64,000 bases of DNA, taken from assembly GCF_000308695.1 (NCBI RefSeq), contig NZ_BAGG01000123.1, positions 124,001-188,000 of the forward strand. Reading direction: 5' to 3'. Origin of the DNA: Nocardia takedensis NBRC 100417. GTDB lineage: Bacteria > Actinomycetota > Actinomycetes > Mycobacteriales > Mycobacteriaceae. Shown piece by piece: positions 1 to 7,537 of this stretch; position 1 is the first letter of the stretch; the number at the start of each line of letters is the position of its first letter. Below the pieces are notes generated by a model. That model was not told where the DNA came from. It saw only the letters and a program-made list of their open reading frames with translations, and did no database searches. A program made the translations under genes and the position numbers.

Positions 1-727
1 CATGCCCGTCGACACCGAGCCCAACGGCTCGATCGCGGTCAGCACCAACACCGCCGGTGAGAGCATCGCCGACCCGGTGCAGCACACCGGCTTGCAGTAC
101 CGGTTCCCGATCGGCACCGAGAAGAAGACCTACCCCTACTTCGATCTCAACGCGCGCGCGACCTTCGACATCAACTTCATCGAAGAGACCGAGATCAACA
201 GCATGAAGGTCTACCACTTCCAGCAGTCGGTGCCCGCCACCAACCTGTGGGACGTCGTGCAGGCCCCCACCAACCGCCTGACCCTGCCCGCCGCCAAGTG
301 GGGCGTTCCCGGTGAAGGCGACGTCACCATGTCGCGCTACTACACCAACACCCGCGACGTGTGGGTGGAGCCGCAGACCGGCACCATCATCAAGGGTGGC
401 GAGCAACTGCACCTGTACTACTCGCGCACGGCCGACAAGCCGGAAGTGACCGCGCTGAAGTCGAACCTGATCTTCGACGAGAACACCGTCGAGTCCCAGA
501 TCTCGATCGCCAAGGACAACATCGACAAGCTGTCGCTGTACGGCCGCACCATGCCGATCATCCTCGGCATCCTCGGCGTGATCGCCGTCATCGCGGGCGT
601 CGTCCTCGGCCTGCGCGGCGGCGGCAACACCGCTCCCGCGGGCCCGGGCGGCTACCGCTCCCCCGTCGGCGGCCCGCGCCCCGACGATTCGCCCACCGAG
701 CAGATCGATATCCGCAAGGGTCTCTGA
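1..727 (+). CDS. DUF3068 / PorA-family membrane protein, C-terminal part
   Basis: The reading frame is open at the left edge, so this is the 3' part of a longer gene; the Met codon at position 2 is probably internal. About 241 residues are visible. A polar, mostly beta-like domain with repeated Tyr/Thr/Asn-rich stretches is followed near residues 182-205 by one hydrophobic segment and a short Gly/Pro-rich cytoplasmic tail. This matches the DUF3068 family (Pfam name PorA), which has a large extracytoplasmic domain between two membrane segments. A corynebacterial relative (NCgl2760) has been linked to lipomannan maturation and lipoarabinomannan synthesis. The downstream flippase-like, GT-C-like and GT4 genes fit an envelope-glycan role. 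A perfect hairpin terminator follows. Family assignment is fairly sure; the function here is inferred. Confidence 0.85.
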   Translation, partial: MPVDTEPNGSIAVSTNTAGESIADPVQHTGLQYRFPIGTEKKTYPYFDLNARATFDINFIEETEINSMKVYHFQQSVPATNLWDVVQAPTNRLTLPAAKWGVPGEGDVTMSRYYTNTRDVWVEPQTGTIIKGGEQLHLYYSRTADKPEVTALKSNLIFDENTVESQISIAKDNIDKLSLYGRTMPIILGILGVIAVIAGVVLGLRGGGNTAPAGPGGYRSPVGGPRPDDSPTEQIDIRKGL

Positions 728-752
728 TCCGCCGCTCGACGCGAGCAACCTC

Positions 753-796
753 GAATTCGGCTCCCCGGCCTCCTCACCGGGGAGCCGAATTCTTTT
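753..796. terminator. Bidirectional intrinsic terminator
   Basis: Positions 753-768 and 777-792 form a perfect 16-bp inverted repeat around an 8-nt loop, followed by TTTT. It lies 26 bp after the DUF3068 stop codon and serves that gene; the minus-strand flippase gene ends about 330 bp further on. Confidence 0.9.
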
Positions 797-1122
797 GTAC
801 GCGACGAAAATCGCACGGCCGGTTATTCCGGCAAACGTTCCGCGATGCGCCGAAACCTCCTTGAAATCCGGCCGTGATCGGCACGAATTGTCATCTGGTG
901 CGCGGGAATTCGCTGCGCCGACGCTGGTCCCGGTGTTCGTCGGCCGCTATAGGGACATCGAAACCGCGACACCGCCCGGGGCAGGCACAATGAATCGGAA
1001 TCGACCCTTCGTCCTGGAAATGGCGTTCCGCCCCGCCTCCGTCACCGACGCAGGTTCGCCGCGGACGCTCGCGGCCGAGGCGCACACCCACTACGGCGAT
1101 CTGCGGTCGAGGGCCTGAGCGC
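797..1122. other. Intergenic stretch without a recognisable gene
   Basis: This gap separates two convergent genes. Open frames here have atypical composition, no convincing ribosome-binding site and no recognisable protein features. I see no repeat or RNA structure in it. Confidence 0.5.
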
Positions 1123-2373
1123 TCAGAGCTGAGGTTCGGGGGCTCCCACGCGGACGGGGGCGTCGAGGGCGGTGCGGCGCGCGGAGCGCAGGACGACCAG
1201 CGCGACGATCAGCGTCGTCACGGCGGCGACCGAGACGGCGGTGCCGATCAGCGCGGTGACGCTGCGGGCGAAGACGAGCATCAGGGTGACCTCGACGGCC
1301 AGGCCGAGCCAGGTGAGCGCGGCCAAGGCGGTGCGGTCGACGGCGATCGCGGACAGCACCGCGCCTTGCAGGACCGCGAGGATCGCCCCGTGCAGGGCGA
1401 ACACCCACAGCAGACCTTGGATCGGCGCGTAGTCCTGACCGGCCAGCACCGGGGCGACGGGCGCGGCGAGCGCCGCCACGGCCACCGCGGCCACGCCTAT
1501 TCCGGACAGCACGCCCAGCGCGTCGCGGATGGCCCGCGCCGAATGCGCGGGCTGGGCCATCCGGGGGTAGAGCACCACACCGACCGCCTGCGGCAGCCAG
1601 AACGCGATCTTCGCGGCGATGGTGCCCAGGGCGTAGCGACTGGCGTCGGGTTCGTCGAGCACCATGCGGACCACTATCAGATCGGCGGAGGACAGCGCCA
1701 TCAGCGCGGCCTGCACCTGGGCCGCCCGCAGCACCGGCACCACACCCACGGGCATCGGTTCGGCGGCCGCGGCGGCGATCTCGGGCGTGCCCGCCACACG
1801 GCGGGCGAACAGGGCGGCGACCGCGATGCCCAGCGCGGCGGCCAGCAGCGCGGCGGCGGCGCCACCGCCCAGGGCCAACACCACCAGCGCGGGCGCGACG
1901 CGCGCGATCCCGGCCGTCCCCAACACCACCGCCAAACCGCGGAACCGCCTGGCACCTTGGAGAATTCCCTGCTCACCGGACAGCAGCACCAACGCGGGGG
2001 CCGCGCCCAAGGCCGCCGCACACGCCGCCGCGCTCACTTGCAGCGCGACCGTCACCACCGGGATCAGCGCCGCCGCCACCACGGCGACGATCACCGCGCA
2101 GCGCCACCGCAACCCGCGCAGCGCCGCCACGCTCGCACCGCGCACCGCCTCGCGGGCGACGACGTTCTGCAACGCCAGCGCGGGCACCGCGCACAACAAC
2201 TGCACCGCGAGCAGACTGGCGAATTCGCTGTATCCCGCGACGCCGAGCCAGCGCCCGGCCAGCAGTTGCAACAGATAACCCGCCACATTGGCGGTCATCG
2301 CGCCCGCGGTCACCAACGTCAGATCGGCCACCACGGGGAGACGACGGACGGCGAGCACACCCCATCGTCGCAC
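1123..2373 (-). CDS. Wzx/MATE-like polysaccharide flippase
   Basis: The product is about 416 residues and almost entirely hydrophobic, with roughly 12 membrane segments. Short basic loops near the N-terminus (RRLPVVAD, then TAGAMTANVAGYLLQ) and the motif GEQGILQGARRF are reminiscent of MOP-superfamily exporters that flip lipid-linked saccharides. I chose the GTG at 2373 because a GGGGGG purine run precedes it by about 5 bp; GTG 2358 is an alternative. A much longer open frame continues upstream to 3012, but that part is Arg/Gly-rich and lies antisense to the neighbouring membrane protein, so I treat it as spurious. The gene is divergent from the GT-C-like gene at 2614. The substrate is unknown; a glycolipid or polysaccharide precursor of the envelope is the natural guess. 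Confidence 0.75.
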   Translation of the reverse strand: MRRWGVLAVRRLPVVADLTLVTAGAMTANVAGYLLQLLAGRWLGVAGYSEFASLLAVQLLCAVPALALQNVVAREAVRGASVAALRGLRWRCAVIVAVVAAALIPVVTVALQVSAAACAAALGAAPALVLLSGEQGILQGARRFRGLAVVLGTAGIARVAPALVVLALGGGAAAALLAAALGIAVAALFARRVAGTPEIAAAAAEPMPVGVVPVLRAAQVQAALMALSSADLIVVRMVLDEPDASRYALGTIAAKIAFWLPQAVGVVLYPRMAQPAHSARAIRDALGVLSGIGVAAVAVAALAAPVAPVLAGQDYAPIQGLLWVFALHGAILAVLQGAVLSAIAVDRTALAALTWLGLAVEVTLMLVFARSVTALIGTAVSVAAVTTLIVALVVLRSARRTALDAPVRVGAPEPQL

Positions 2374-2613
2374 CTCAGCCCCCCGACGCCGCCACCAGGG
2401 CAGCCGAGCGCGCCGAAACCCGGACTGGTCCAGGACCCGCGCGGAGGTCGTCCCGCCCCTGGTCCGCACCGGTCGCGTCCAGCGCCCGAAACCCGAGACC
2501 GCCGACAACACGCGCGGAACCGTCCCGCCGCCGATCCGCACCGGGCGCGCCCAGCGCGCTGATCCGCGTAGCCGGGTGGGGGCGCGCGTGGCGGGTCCGT
2601 AGGGTGTGGGTCC
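2374..2613. promoter_or_regulatory. Divergent intergenic promoter region
   Basis: This 240-bp gap separates the divergent flippase (minus) and GT-C-like (plus) genes and must hold both promoters. I do not see a convincing -35/-10 pair or an operator palindrome. The exact left boundary depends on the flippase start codon. Confidence 0.4.
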
Positions 2614-4626
2614 GTGAGCGAGGGACGGGACGCACGATGGGCCGGAACGATTCCGGCCGCGTACAGCGCGGTCCTCACCGCCTTGGTGGCGGGCCCGCTG
2701 CTCGGCCCCGGATATCTGCTGCTCCGCGATGCCGTCAGCACCCCGCGTTCCTATCCGACGGATTCCGCGCTCGGCCTCGGTGACGCCGCACCGCGCGCAG
2801 TCCCCCAGGACGCCCTGCTCGCTCTGCTGACCCCGGTGGTCGACGGTGGCGTCCTGGTGAAGGCCATTCTGTTGGTCGCGCTGTGGGCGGCGGGCTACGG
2901 AGCCGCCCTCTCGGCCCGTGAGTTGCTGCGCGTCCCGATCGGTCCGCAATTGGTCGCGGCTACCGTCGCGATCTGGAATCCCTACGTCGCCGAACGCCTG
3001 CTGCAAGGTCATTGGAGCCTGCTCACCGGGTACGCGGCCTTGCCGTGGACGGTCCTGGCCGCCCGTCGCCTGCGCGCGTGCGTCGATCCGGGCACGGCAC
3101 GTTCACCGATCGCACCGCCCCCGGTCGAGCGCCCCCGCCCGACCACGGCGTCGGCAGACCTGGTCGCCGCGGAGATCGATCCCACCGTCGGCACGCCGGA
3201 CGACCCTGCGCGATCCACCGGGGTCCGCTCGCGTTCGGCGATGGTCGCGCGCCTCCGCCCGACTCCCGCTGTCGGGGCGTGGGGGGCGCTGGTGGCCTGC
3301 CTGGCCGCCGCCGGACTCACTCCGACGGGGGCCTTGCTGGCGGGGTGCGTCGCCCTGGTGACGGTCGGGCGTCGCCGTCTTCCCGCGACGCTGCTGTTGA
3401 TCGTGGCGGTGTCGGCCCCCTGGACGGTGGCGACCGCGTTGTCCGGCGCGGGGGCCGAACCCTCGGACCCGACCGGGATCACCGCGTTCGCCGCCCGCGC
3501 CGAGCCGTGGTTGGGAACACTCGGGTCGTTGGCCGGCATGGGCGGGATCTGGAACGGCGACGCGGTTCCGGCTTCGCGCACGACGCCGGTCGCGGCGTTG
3601 GGTACCGCGCTGCTGCTGATTCTCGTGGCGTTCGGCGTGCGCGCGGTCTGGACGAGCGATTCCGCCGACCGCGACGGACTGCGTATCCGACGCGCGCTGC
3701 TCGTCCTGGCGGGTGTGGCGGTGGTCCTGCCCGCACTGGCCGCGACGGGATGGGGCATGGCGGTCATGGAGTGGTTGGTGGTGCACGTCCCCGGTGCGGG
3801 TCTGCTGCGCGACACCCAGAAGTACGTCGCGCTGGCCGTCCCCGCCTACGCGCTGTGCGCCGCCGCGGGCTGCCGAGCGATCGCTGAGATGTCCTCGGGC
3901 CGGGTCGATTCCGCGAGCGACCGTCGGTCGACTTCGGCCGGTGCGACTACGGGATCACGCCCACCGCGCGCAGTCACAACCACGTCGAGATACACCCTCA
4001 CCGCCGCAGCCTGTATCGCGGTCCTGGTCGTCCCGCTGCTGGACCTGGCGTGGGGTGTGGGCGGGGCGTTGCGGCCGGTGCACTACCCGATCGCGTGGCA
4101 GCGAGTCGCCGAAAAGGTCGACGGCCCGGGTGACGTGGCGGTGTTGCCCGGGGGGATGTTCCGCCGGTTCACCTACAGCGGCGACGCGCCCGTGCTCGAT
4201 CCCGCGCCGCGGATGCTGCCCGGCGATGTCTTGCAGACCGGGGAACTGCCGGTGCGCGGAGTCGTGGTCGCCGGCGAGGGCGCGCGCGCCCGCCAGGTGG
4301 AATCGACGCTGCTGCAAGGCGGTTCGGCGCGCAAGCTGGCCGATCTCGGCGTCGGGTGGGTGCTGGTGGAACGCGACACCCCCGGCCCGCTGGGCCGATC
4401 GGCCGAGACCCTGGCGACGCTGGAACCCGTCTACGGGGACGCGCGTCTCGCGCTCTACCGTGTCCCCGACGCCCGCGATCGCGACGTCGAATCCCTCGGC
4501 GCGCAAAGAACTCTCGCGATCACCGCGCACGCGCTGTGGCTGATCCTGTTGGTGGGCGGTCTGGCGGTGGCCGCTCCGGCTCCGCGCGAGACGGTCAGTC
4601 GGCGGCCGGAGCGACCAGTCCGGTGA
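2614..4626 (+). CDS. Large GT-C-like integral membrane protein (Rv0226c-type)
   Basis: The 670-residue product has many membrane segments. In its first 150 residues it carries a loop with RDAV and the sequence NPYVAERLLQGHW, features common in GT-C-fold polyprenyl-phosphate-sugar glycosyltransferases of actinobacteria. A loop of about 70 residues rich in Pro/Arg/Ala (roughly residues 150-215) and an extracytoplasmic C-terminal domain (roughly 485-630) follow, with a last membrane helix near 640. Its position between DUF3068 and a GT4 gene matches M. tuberculosis Rv0226c, an uncharacterised transmembrane protein. The start GTG at 2614 has only a weak GGGTGTGGG purine tract upstream. The gene converges with the GT4 gene and overlaps it by 32 bp at the 3' end. 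A glycosyltransferase activity is an inference from fold-like motifs. Confidence 0.7.
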   Translation: MSEGRDARWAGTIPAAYSAVLTALVAGPLLGPGYLLLRDAVSTPRSYPTDSALGLGDAAPRAVPQDALLALLTPVVDGGVLVKAILLVALWAAGYGAALSARELLRVPIGPQLVAATVAIWNPYVAERLLQGHWSLLTGYAALPWTVLAARRLRACVDPGTARSPIAPPPVERPRPTTASADLVAAEIDPTVGTPDDPARSTGVRSRSAMVARLRPTPAVGAWGALVACLAAAGLTPTGALLAGCVALVTVGRRRLPATLLLIVAVSAPWTVATALSGAGAEPSDPTGITAFAARAEPWLGTLGSLAGMGGIWNGDAVPASRTTPVAALGTALLLILVAFGVRAVWTSDSADRDGLRIRRALLVLAGVAVVLPALAATGWGMAVMEWLVVHVPGAGLLRDTQKYVALAVPAYALCAAAGCRAIAEMSSGRVDSASDRRSTSAGATTGSRPPRAVTTTSRYTLTAAACIAVLVVPLLDLAWGVGGALRPVHYPIAWQRVAEKVDGPGDVAVLPGGMFRRFTYSGDAPVLDPAPRMLPGDVLQTGELPVRGVVVAGEGARARQVESTLLQGGSARKLADLGVGWVLVERDTPGPLGRSAETLATLEPVYGDARLALYRVPDARDRDVESLGAQRTLAITAHALWLILLVGGLAVAAPAPRETVSRRPERPVR

Positions 4627-5764
4627 CGTGCCTGCCGTCGGCGGCGGCCGCGAGCACTTCGTAGACCCCGTTCCCGGTCTGCTCCCAGGAGAACTCGCTC
4701 GCGCGGGCGCGGGCCTTCTCGCCCATCATCGCCCGCGTGGAGTCGTCGTCGAGCAGGTCGCCGACGGCTTCGGTCAGGTGGGCGACGTCATCGACGAGCA
4801 GTCCGGTGACACCGTCGACGATGGAATCGGTGAGTCCGCGCGAACTGCGGTAGCCGATGGTGGGCACGCCGTGCTGGGCGGCTTCGATGACGGCCAGGCC
4901 CCAGCCTTCCTTGCGCGAGGGCATGACGTGCACCCAGGCGCGGGCGAGCAGTTCGTGCTTGCGCTGTTCGTCGACGTGACCGTGGAAGGTGACGGCGTCG
5001 GCGATGCGCAGGTCGGCGGCGTATTCGCGCAGATTGTCGGCCCACCAACCGCCGCCGACGACGTCGAGGTGCACGTTCGGCACACGCTCGCGCAGGCGGG
5101 CGACGGCGACGAGCGCGTCCTCGATCTGCTTGTGCGGGACCAGGCGGGACAGCACGACCACGCGCGGTTGCGGGTCGCGGGTGTGCGTGGTGCCGGTGGG
5201 CGCTCCGTCGGGGACGGGTTCGGCTCCGTTGCGGACCACAGCGATGCGGGAACGATTCACCCCGAGGGTGGCCAGTTCCTCCGCGGAGGGCAGCGAGACG
5301 GTCAGGTACTGGTTGTCGCGGTGCACGCGGGGGGACAGCCGGGATTCGATCCACCAGCCGACCCGTCCGATGAGCTTGCCCGCGACCGGCCACTGTTCCC
5401 GGTGGCCGTGGTGCACGAGCACCACCGAGGGCGCGTCGGCGACGAGTCCGGCGAAGAAGGGGATGCCGTTCTGGGTGTCGATGACGGCGTCGGGGCGCAC
5501 GCCGCGCAGGCTGCCGACGCCGAATCGGCCCAAGGCGATCGCGGCGAGGGCCCGAGGGTAGACGGTGTAGCGGCCGCCGCCGCGGCTGATGTCGATGCCG
5601 TCCACGTGTTCGCGGCGGGCCGCGCCGCGGTAGCGCGCGGTGCGCAGGGTGACCTTGACACCGCGCGCGGCGAGTTGGGCGCCGACCTGCTCCAGGTAGC
5701 GTTCGCTGCCGCCCCCCTGCGGGTGCCCGGTGTCACGCCAGCAGAGCAGGAGGACTTCGCGCAC
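4595..5764 (-). CDS. GT4-family glycosyltransferase (Rv0225-type)
   Basis: The product is 389 residues in two Rossmann-like halves (GT-B fold). The N-terminal half has the Gly-rich loop GHPQGGGSERY, typical of acceptor-side GT4 domains. The C-terminal half has VVVLSRLVPHK, then the GWGLAVIEAAQHG stretch that corresponds to the EX7E nucleotide-sugar motif of retaining GT4 enzymes. No membrane segment is evident, so it should act on the cytoplasmic face. It probably builds a glycolipid or glycan that the neighbouring flippase and membrane proteins handle. I chose GTG 5764 because the product then starts directly with the first beta strand (VREVLLLCWRD); the upstream open frame overlaps a divergent peptide gene. 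Donor and acceptor cannot be told from sequence. Confidence 0.85.
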   Translation of the reverse strand: MREVLLLCWRDTGHPQGGGSERYLEQVGAQLAARGVKVTLRTARYRGAARREHVDGIDISRGGGRYTVYPRALAAIALGRFGVGSLRGVRPDAVIDTQNGIPFFAGLVADAPSVVLVHHGHREQWPVAGKLIGRVGWWIESRLSPRVHRDNQYLTVSLPSAEELATLGVNRSRIAVVRNGAEPVPDGAPTGTTHTRDPQPRVVVLSRLVPHKQIEDALVAVARLRERVPNVHLDVVGGGWWADNLREYAADLRIADAVTFHGHVDEQRKHELLARAWVHVMPSRKEGWGLAVIEAAQHGVPTIGYRSSRGLTDSIVDGVTGLLVDDVAHLTEAVGDLLDDDSTRAMMGEKARARASEFSWEQTGNGVYEVLAAAADGRHVTGLVAPAAD

Positions 5765-5953
5765 AGTGGAGCTTCTCTCGCTTCGTCTGGTCCCGGGCGG
5801 GAACTCGGATATCGGGCTACACCATAACTTGCGCACCCGGTCGCGAAGGGCCGCCCGGCATCGATCCTCAGGAATTTTTTGAAACGTACACATTTCACAG
5901 TCGACTCCGATAGCGTCCGCCTCGATGTTCACCATCACGATGAGGAGTGGCAA

Positions 5954-6100
5954 ATGAAGGTGACACCCAGGACCAGGACCGGCGGCGGCACGGGCGGAGG
6001 TACCACGGACGGCGACCTCGGCGGCGTGCTGACCCTGCTGCTCGGCCTGCTCGGCTCGTCGCTGTCCACCGGCAGCGGCGCCAGCAGCGGCCTCGGCTAG
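5954..6100 (+). CDS. 48-residue Gly/Ser-rich hydrophobic peptide
   Basis: A strong ribosome-binding site (GAGGAG at 5942-5947, 6-nt spacer) precedes ATG 5954, and a hairpin follows right after the stop, so this looks like a genuine monocistronic gene. The peptide has a basic N-terminus (KVTPRTRT), a Gly/Thr linker, one hydrophobic core (LGGVLTLLLGLLGSS) and a Ser/Gly-rich tail. It has no cysteine and no typical signal peptidase site. I do not recognise a family. A short membrane-active or cell-wall-associated peptide is plausible, given the mycomembrane-related genes on both sides. Function unknown. Confidence 0.6.
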   Translation: MKVTPRTRTGGGTGGGTTDGDLGGVLTLLLGLLGSSLSTGSGASSGLG

Positions 6101-6112
6101 CCCGAAGGACAC

Positions 6113-6143
6113 ACCGGCCCGGCGCGCGCGGCGCCGGGCCGGT
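6113..6143 (+). terminator. GC-rich hairpin terminator (no U-tract)
   Basis: Positions 6113-6125 and 6131-6143 form a perfect 13-bp stem with a 5-nt loop, 12 bp after the stop of the 48-residue gene. There is no T-run, as is common for actinobacterial hairpin terminators. Confidence 0.7.
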
Positions 6144-6198
6144 GGCATGTCCGACACCGTGTCCGACACGACGCGGGCACTGTGCGAAACTGGCCGCC

Positions 6199-7014
6199 GT
6201 GCCGAGAACCGAGACGCCGCCCGTCGCCACCGCGGCCCCGCAGGTCGCGCCGGCCGCCCGGAACACCGCGTCCCGCTTCGCCCGCCGCGCGACCCTGCGC
6301 CGATCGCTGCGCCTGCTCGGCAGTTTCCGGTTCGAGCAGACCGACCCCGCCCGCTTCTACGGCGGGATCGCCCACGACAGCGCCGCCATGATCGGCGATT
6401 TCCACCTCGACGTCACCGGCCGCGACCTGCGCGGCTCGACGATTCTCGACGTCGGCGGTGGCCCCGGCTATTTCGCCGACGAATTCGCCCGCGCGGGCGC
6501 GCGCTACATCCCGGTCGAACCGGACCCCTCCGAGATGCACGCCGCCGGGCTCACCGTCCCGGGCGCGGTGCGCGGATCGGGTACGGCCCTGCCGTTCCGT
6601 GACGATTCGGTCGACATCTGTTTCTCCTCCAATGTCGCCGAGCACATCGCCGATCCGTGGCTGATGGCCGAGGAGATGGTGCGCGTGACCCGCCCCGGCG
6701 GCCTGATCGTGCTCTCCTACACCGTGTGGCACGGCCCGTTCGGCGGGCACGAGACCGGTCCGTGGCACTACCTGGGCGGCGAGTACGCCGCGCGCCGGTA
6801 CCGCCGCAAGCACGGCCGCGAACCCAAGAACCGCTTCGGGACCTCGCTGTTCGCGGTGCGCGCCGCCGACGGCCTGCGCTGGGCGGGCCGCACGTCAGCG
6901 CGCGTGCACACGGTCTTTCCCCGGTACCACCCCGCGTGGGCGTGGTGGCTGGTGCGCGTTCCGGTGGTGCGGGAATTGCTGGTCAGCAACCTGGTCGTCG
7001 TCGCGACCAAGTGA
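6199..7014 (+). CDS. SAM-dependent class I methyltransferase (Rv0224c / MtrP-type)
   Basis: The 271-residue product has the class I methyltransferase core: motif I ILDVGGGPGYFADE near residue 75, an acidic residue after strand 2 (VEPDPSEM), and DICFSSNVAEHI for motif IV. The N-terminus is a disordered Ala/Pro stretch. The C-terminal part has Trp/Tyr-rich segments (FPRYHPAWAWW) that could contact membrane or lipid. The neighbourhood matches M. tuberculosis Rv0224c. The corynebacterial relative MtrP was reported to be needed for trehalose monomycolate modification and transport, which fits the nearby mmpL3. GTG 6199 is chosen because the upstream frame runs through the hairpin terminator; no clear ribosome-binding site is present. 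Confidence 0.8.
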   Translation: MPRTETPPVATAAPQVAPAARNTASRFARRATLRRSLRLLGSFRFEQTDPARFYGGIAHDSAAMIGDFHLDVTGRDLRGSTILDVGGGPGYFADEFARAGARYIPVEPDPSEMHAAGLTVPGAVRGSGTALPFRDDSVDICFSSNVAEHIADPWLMAEEMVRVTRPGGLIVLSYTVWHGPFGGHETGPWHYLGGEYAARRYRRKHGREPKNRFGTSLFAVRAADGLRWAGRTSARVHTVFPRYHPAWAWWLVRVPVVRELLVSNLVVVATK

Positions 7015-7317
7015 CTACTTCTCCAGCCAACCCCGCCGCCACCCGCGCGGACCGCACGCGCCCGGTAGCGGTTGCCCCCACGGCGATTCCTGCATCGCCA
7101 GCCCCACCGTCTCCAAGGTCGTGAGCCCGACCTGGTCGGCCAGCGCGTGCACACTGGCGACCGCCTCCGCGGCCTGCATGGCCGCCGTCGCCTGTTCGAT
7201 GGTCAGCGTGCGACCCGGGAGGAAAGAAACCACCCATCCCCCGTGGCCCACGCTCTTCGCCTGATGCTCGGTCTGGTCGCTGGTCATCAGCGATCGACCG
7301 ATCACTTGCACCGCCAT
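7015..7317 (-). CDS. Hypothetical small protein (about 100 aa)
   Basis: The product begins MAVQVIGRSLMTSDQ and contains an amphipathic helical region (TIEQATAAMQAAEAVASVHALADQVGL). Purine-rich AGGGGTGAAC precedes ATG 7317. Its stop codon immediately abuts the stop of the convergent methyltransferase gene. There is no signal peptide or membrane segment. I do not recognise a characterised family; similar short proteins are common in Nocardia-type genomes. An internal ATG at 7287 is an alternative start. Confidence 0.5.
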   Translation of the reverse strand: MAVQVIGRSLMTSDQTEHQAKSVGHGGWVVSFLPGRTLTIEQATAAMQAAEAVASVHALADQVGLTTLETVGLAMQESPWGQPLPGACGPRGWRRGWLEK

Positions 7318-7493
7318 GTTCGGTTCACCCCTGCGGTATCGGATCAATGCAGAATCGGTTCAAAATCGAGCAGCTGATCAGTAGCTACAGCATCCTCCGT
7401 CGCCCCCCGGAACGCAATAGTGCGTTTGCGGAAAAACGATACCAACGGGTCGGCATTTGCCCAGCTCAACGCGGTGACGCGCGGCAAAACTGA

Positions 7494-7534
7494 AACATGT
7501 TACAGACAACCGGACGACAAAACTGTAACGTGTT
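7494..7534. promoter_or_regulatory. Inverted-repeat operator upstream of aldehyde dehydrogenase
   Basis: The arms at 7494-7505 (AACATGTTACAG) and 7523-7534 (CTGTAACGTGTT) are inverted repeats with one mismatch, separated by 17 bp. The right arm ends 3 bp before ATG 7538, so a bound repressor would block transcription or translation start. The regulator is not encoded next to it. Confidence 0.6.
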
Positions 7535-7537
7535 CTC

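Noticed and set aside
795..1118. 107-residue plus-strand frame after the DUF3068 terminator
   Set aside because: It begins within the terminator, has no ribosome-binding site and no recognisable protein features.
1366..2562. Long plus-strand open frame opposite the flippase gene
   Set aside because: It encodes His/Arg/Gln-rich low-complexity sequence, a typical shadow of GC-rich coding DNA on the other strand.
2374..3012. N-terminal extension of the flippase frame
   Set aside because: The extension is Arg/Gly-rich, has no family similarity and lies antisense to the GT-C-like gene; GTG 2373 has a better ribosome-binding site.
4788..5393. Minus-strand frame inside the GT4 gene in another phase
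   Set aside because: Arg/Pro-rich shadow with no start signal; the GT4 frame is fully supported by motifs.
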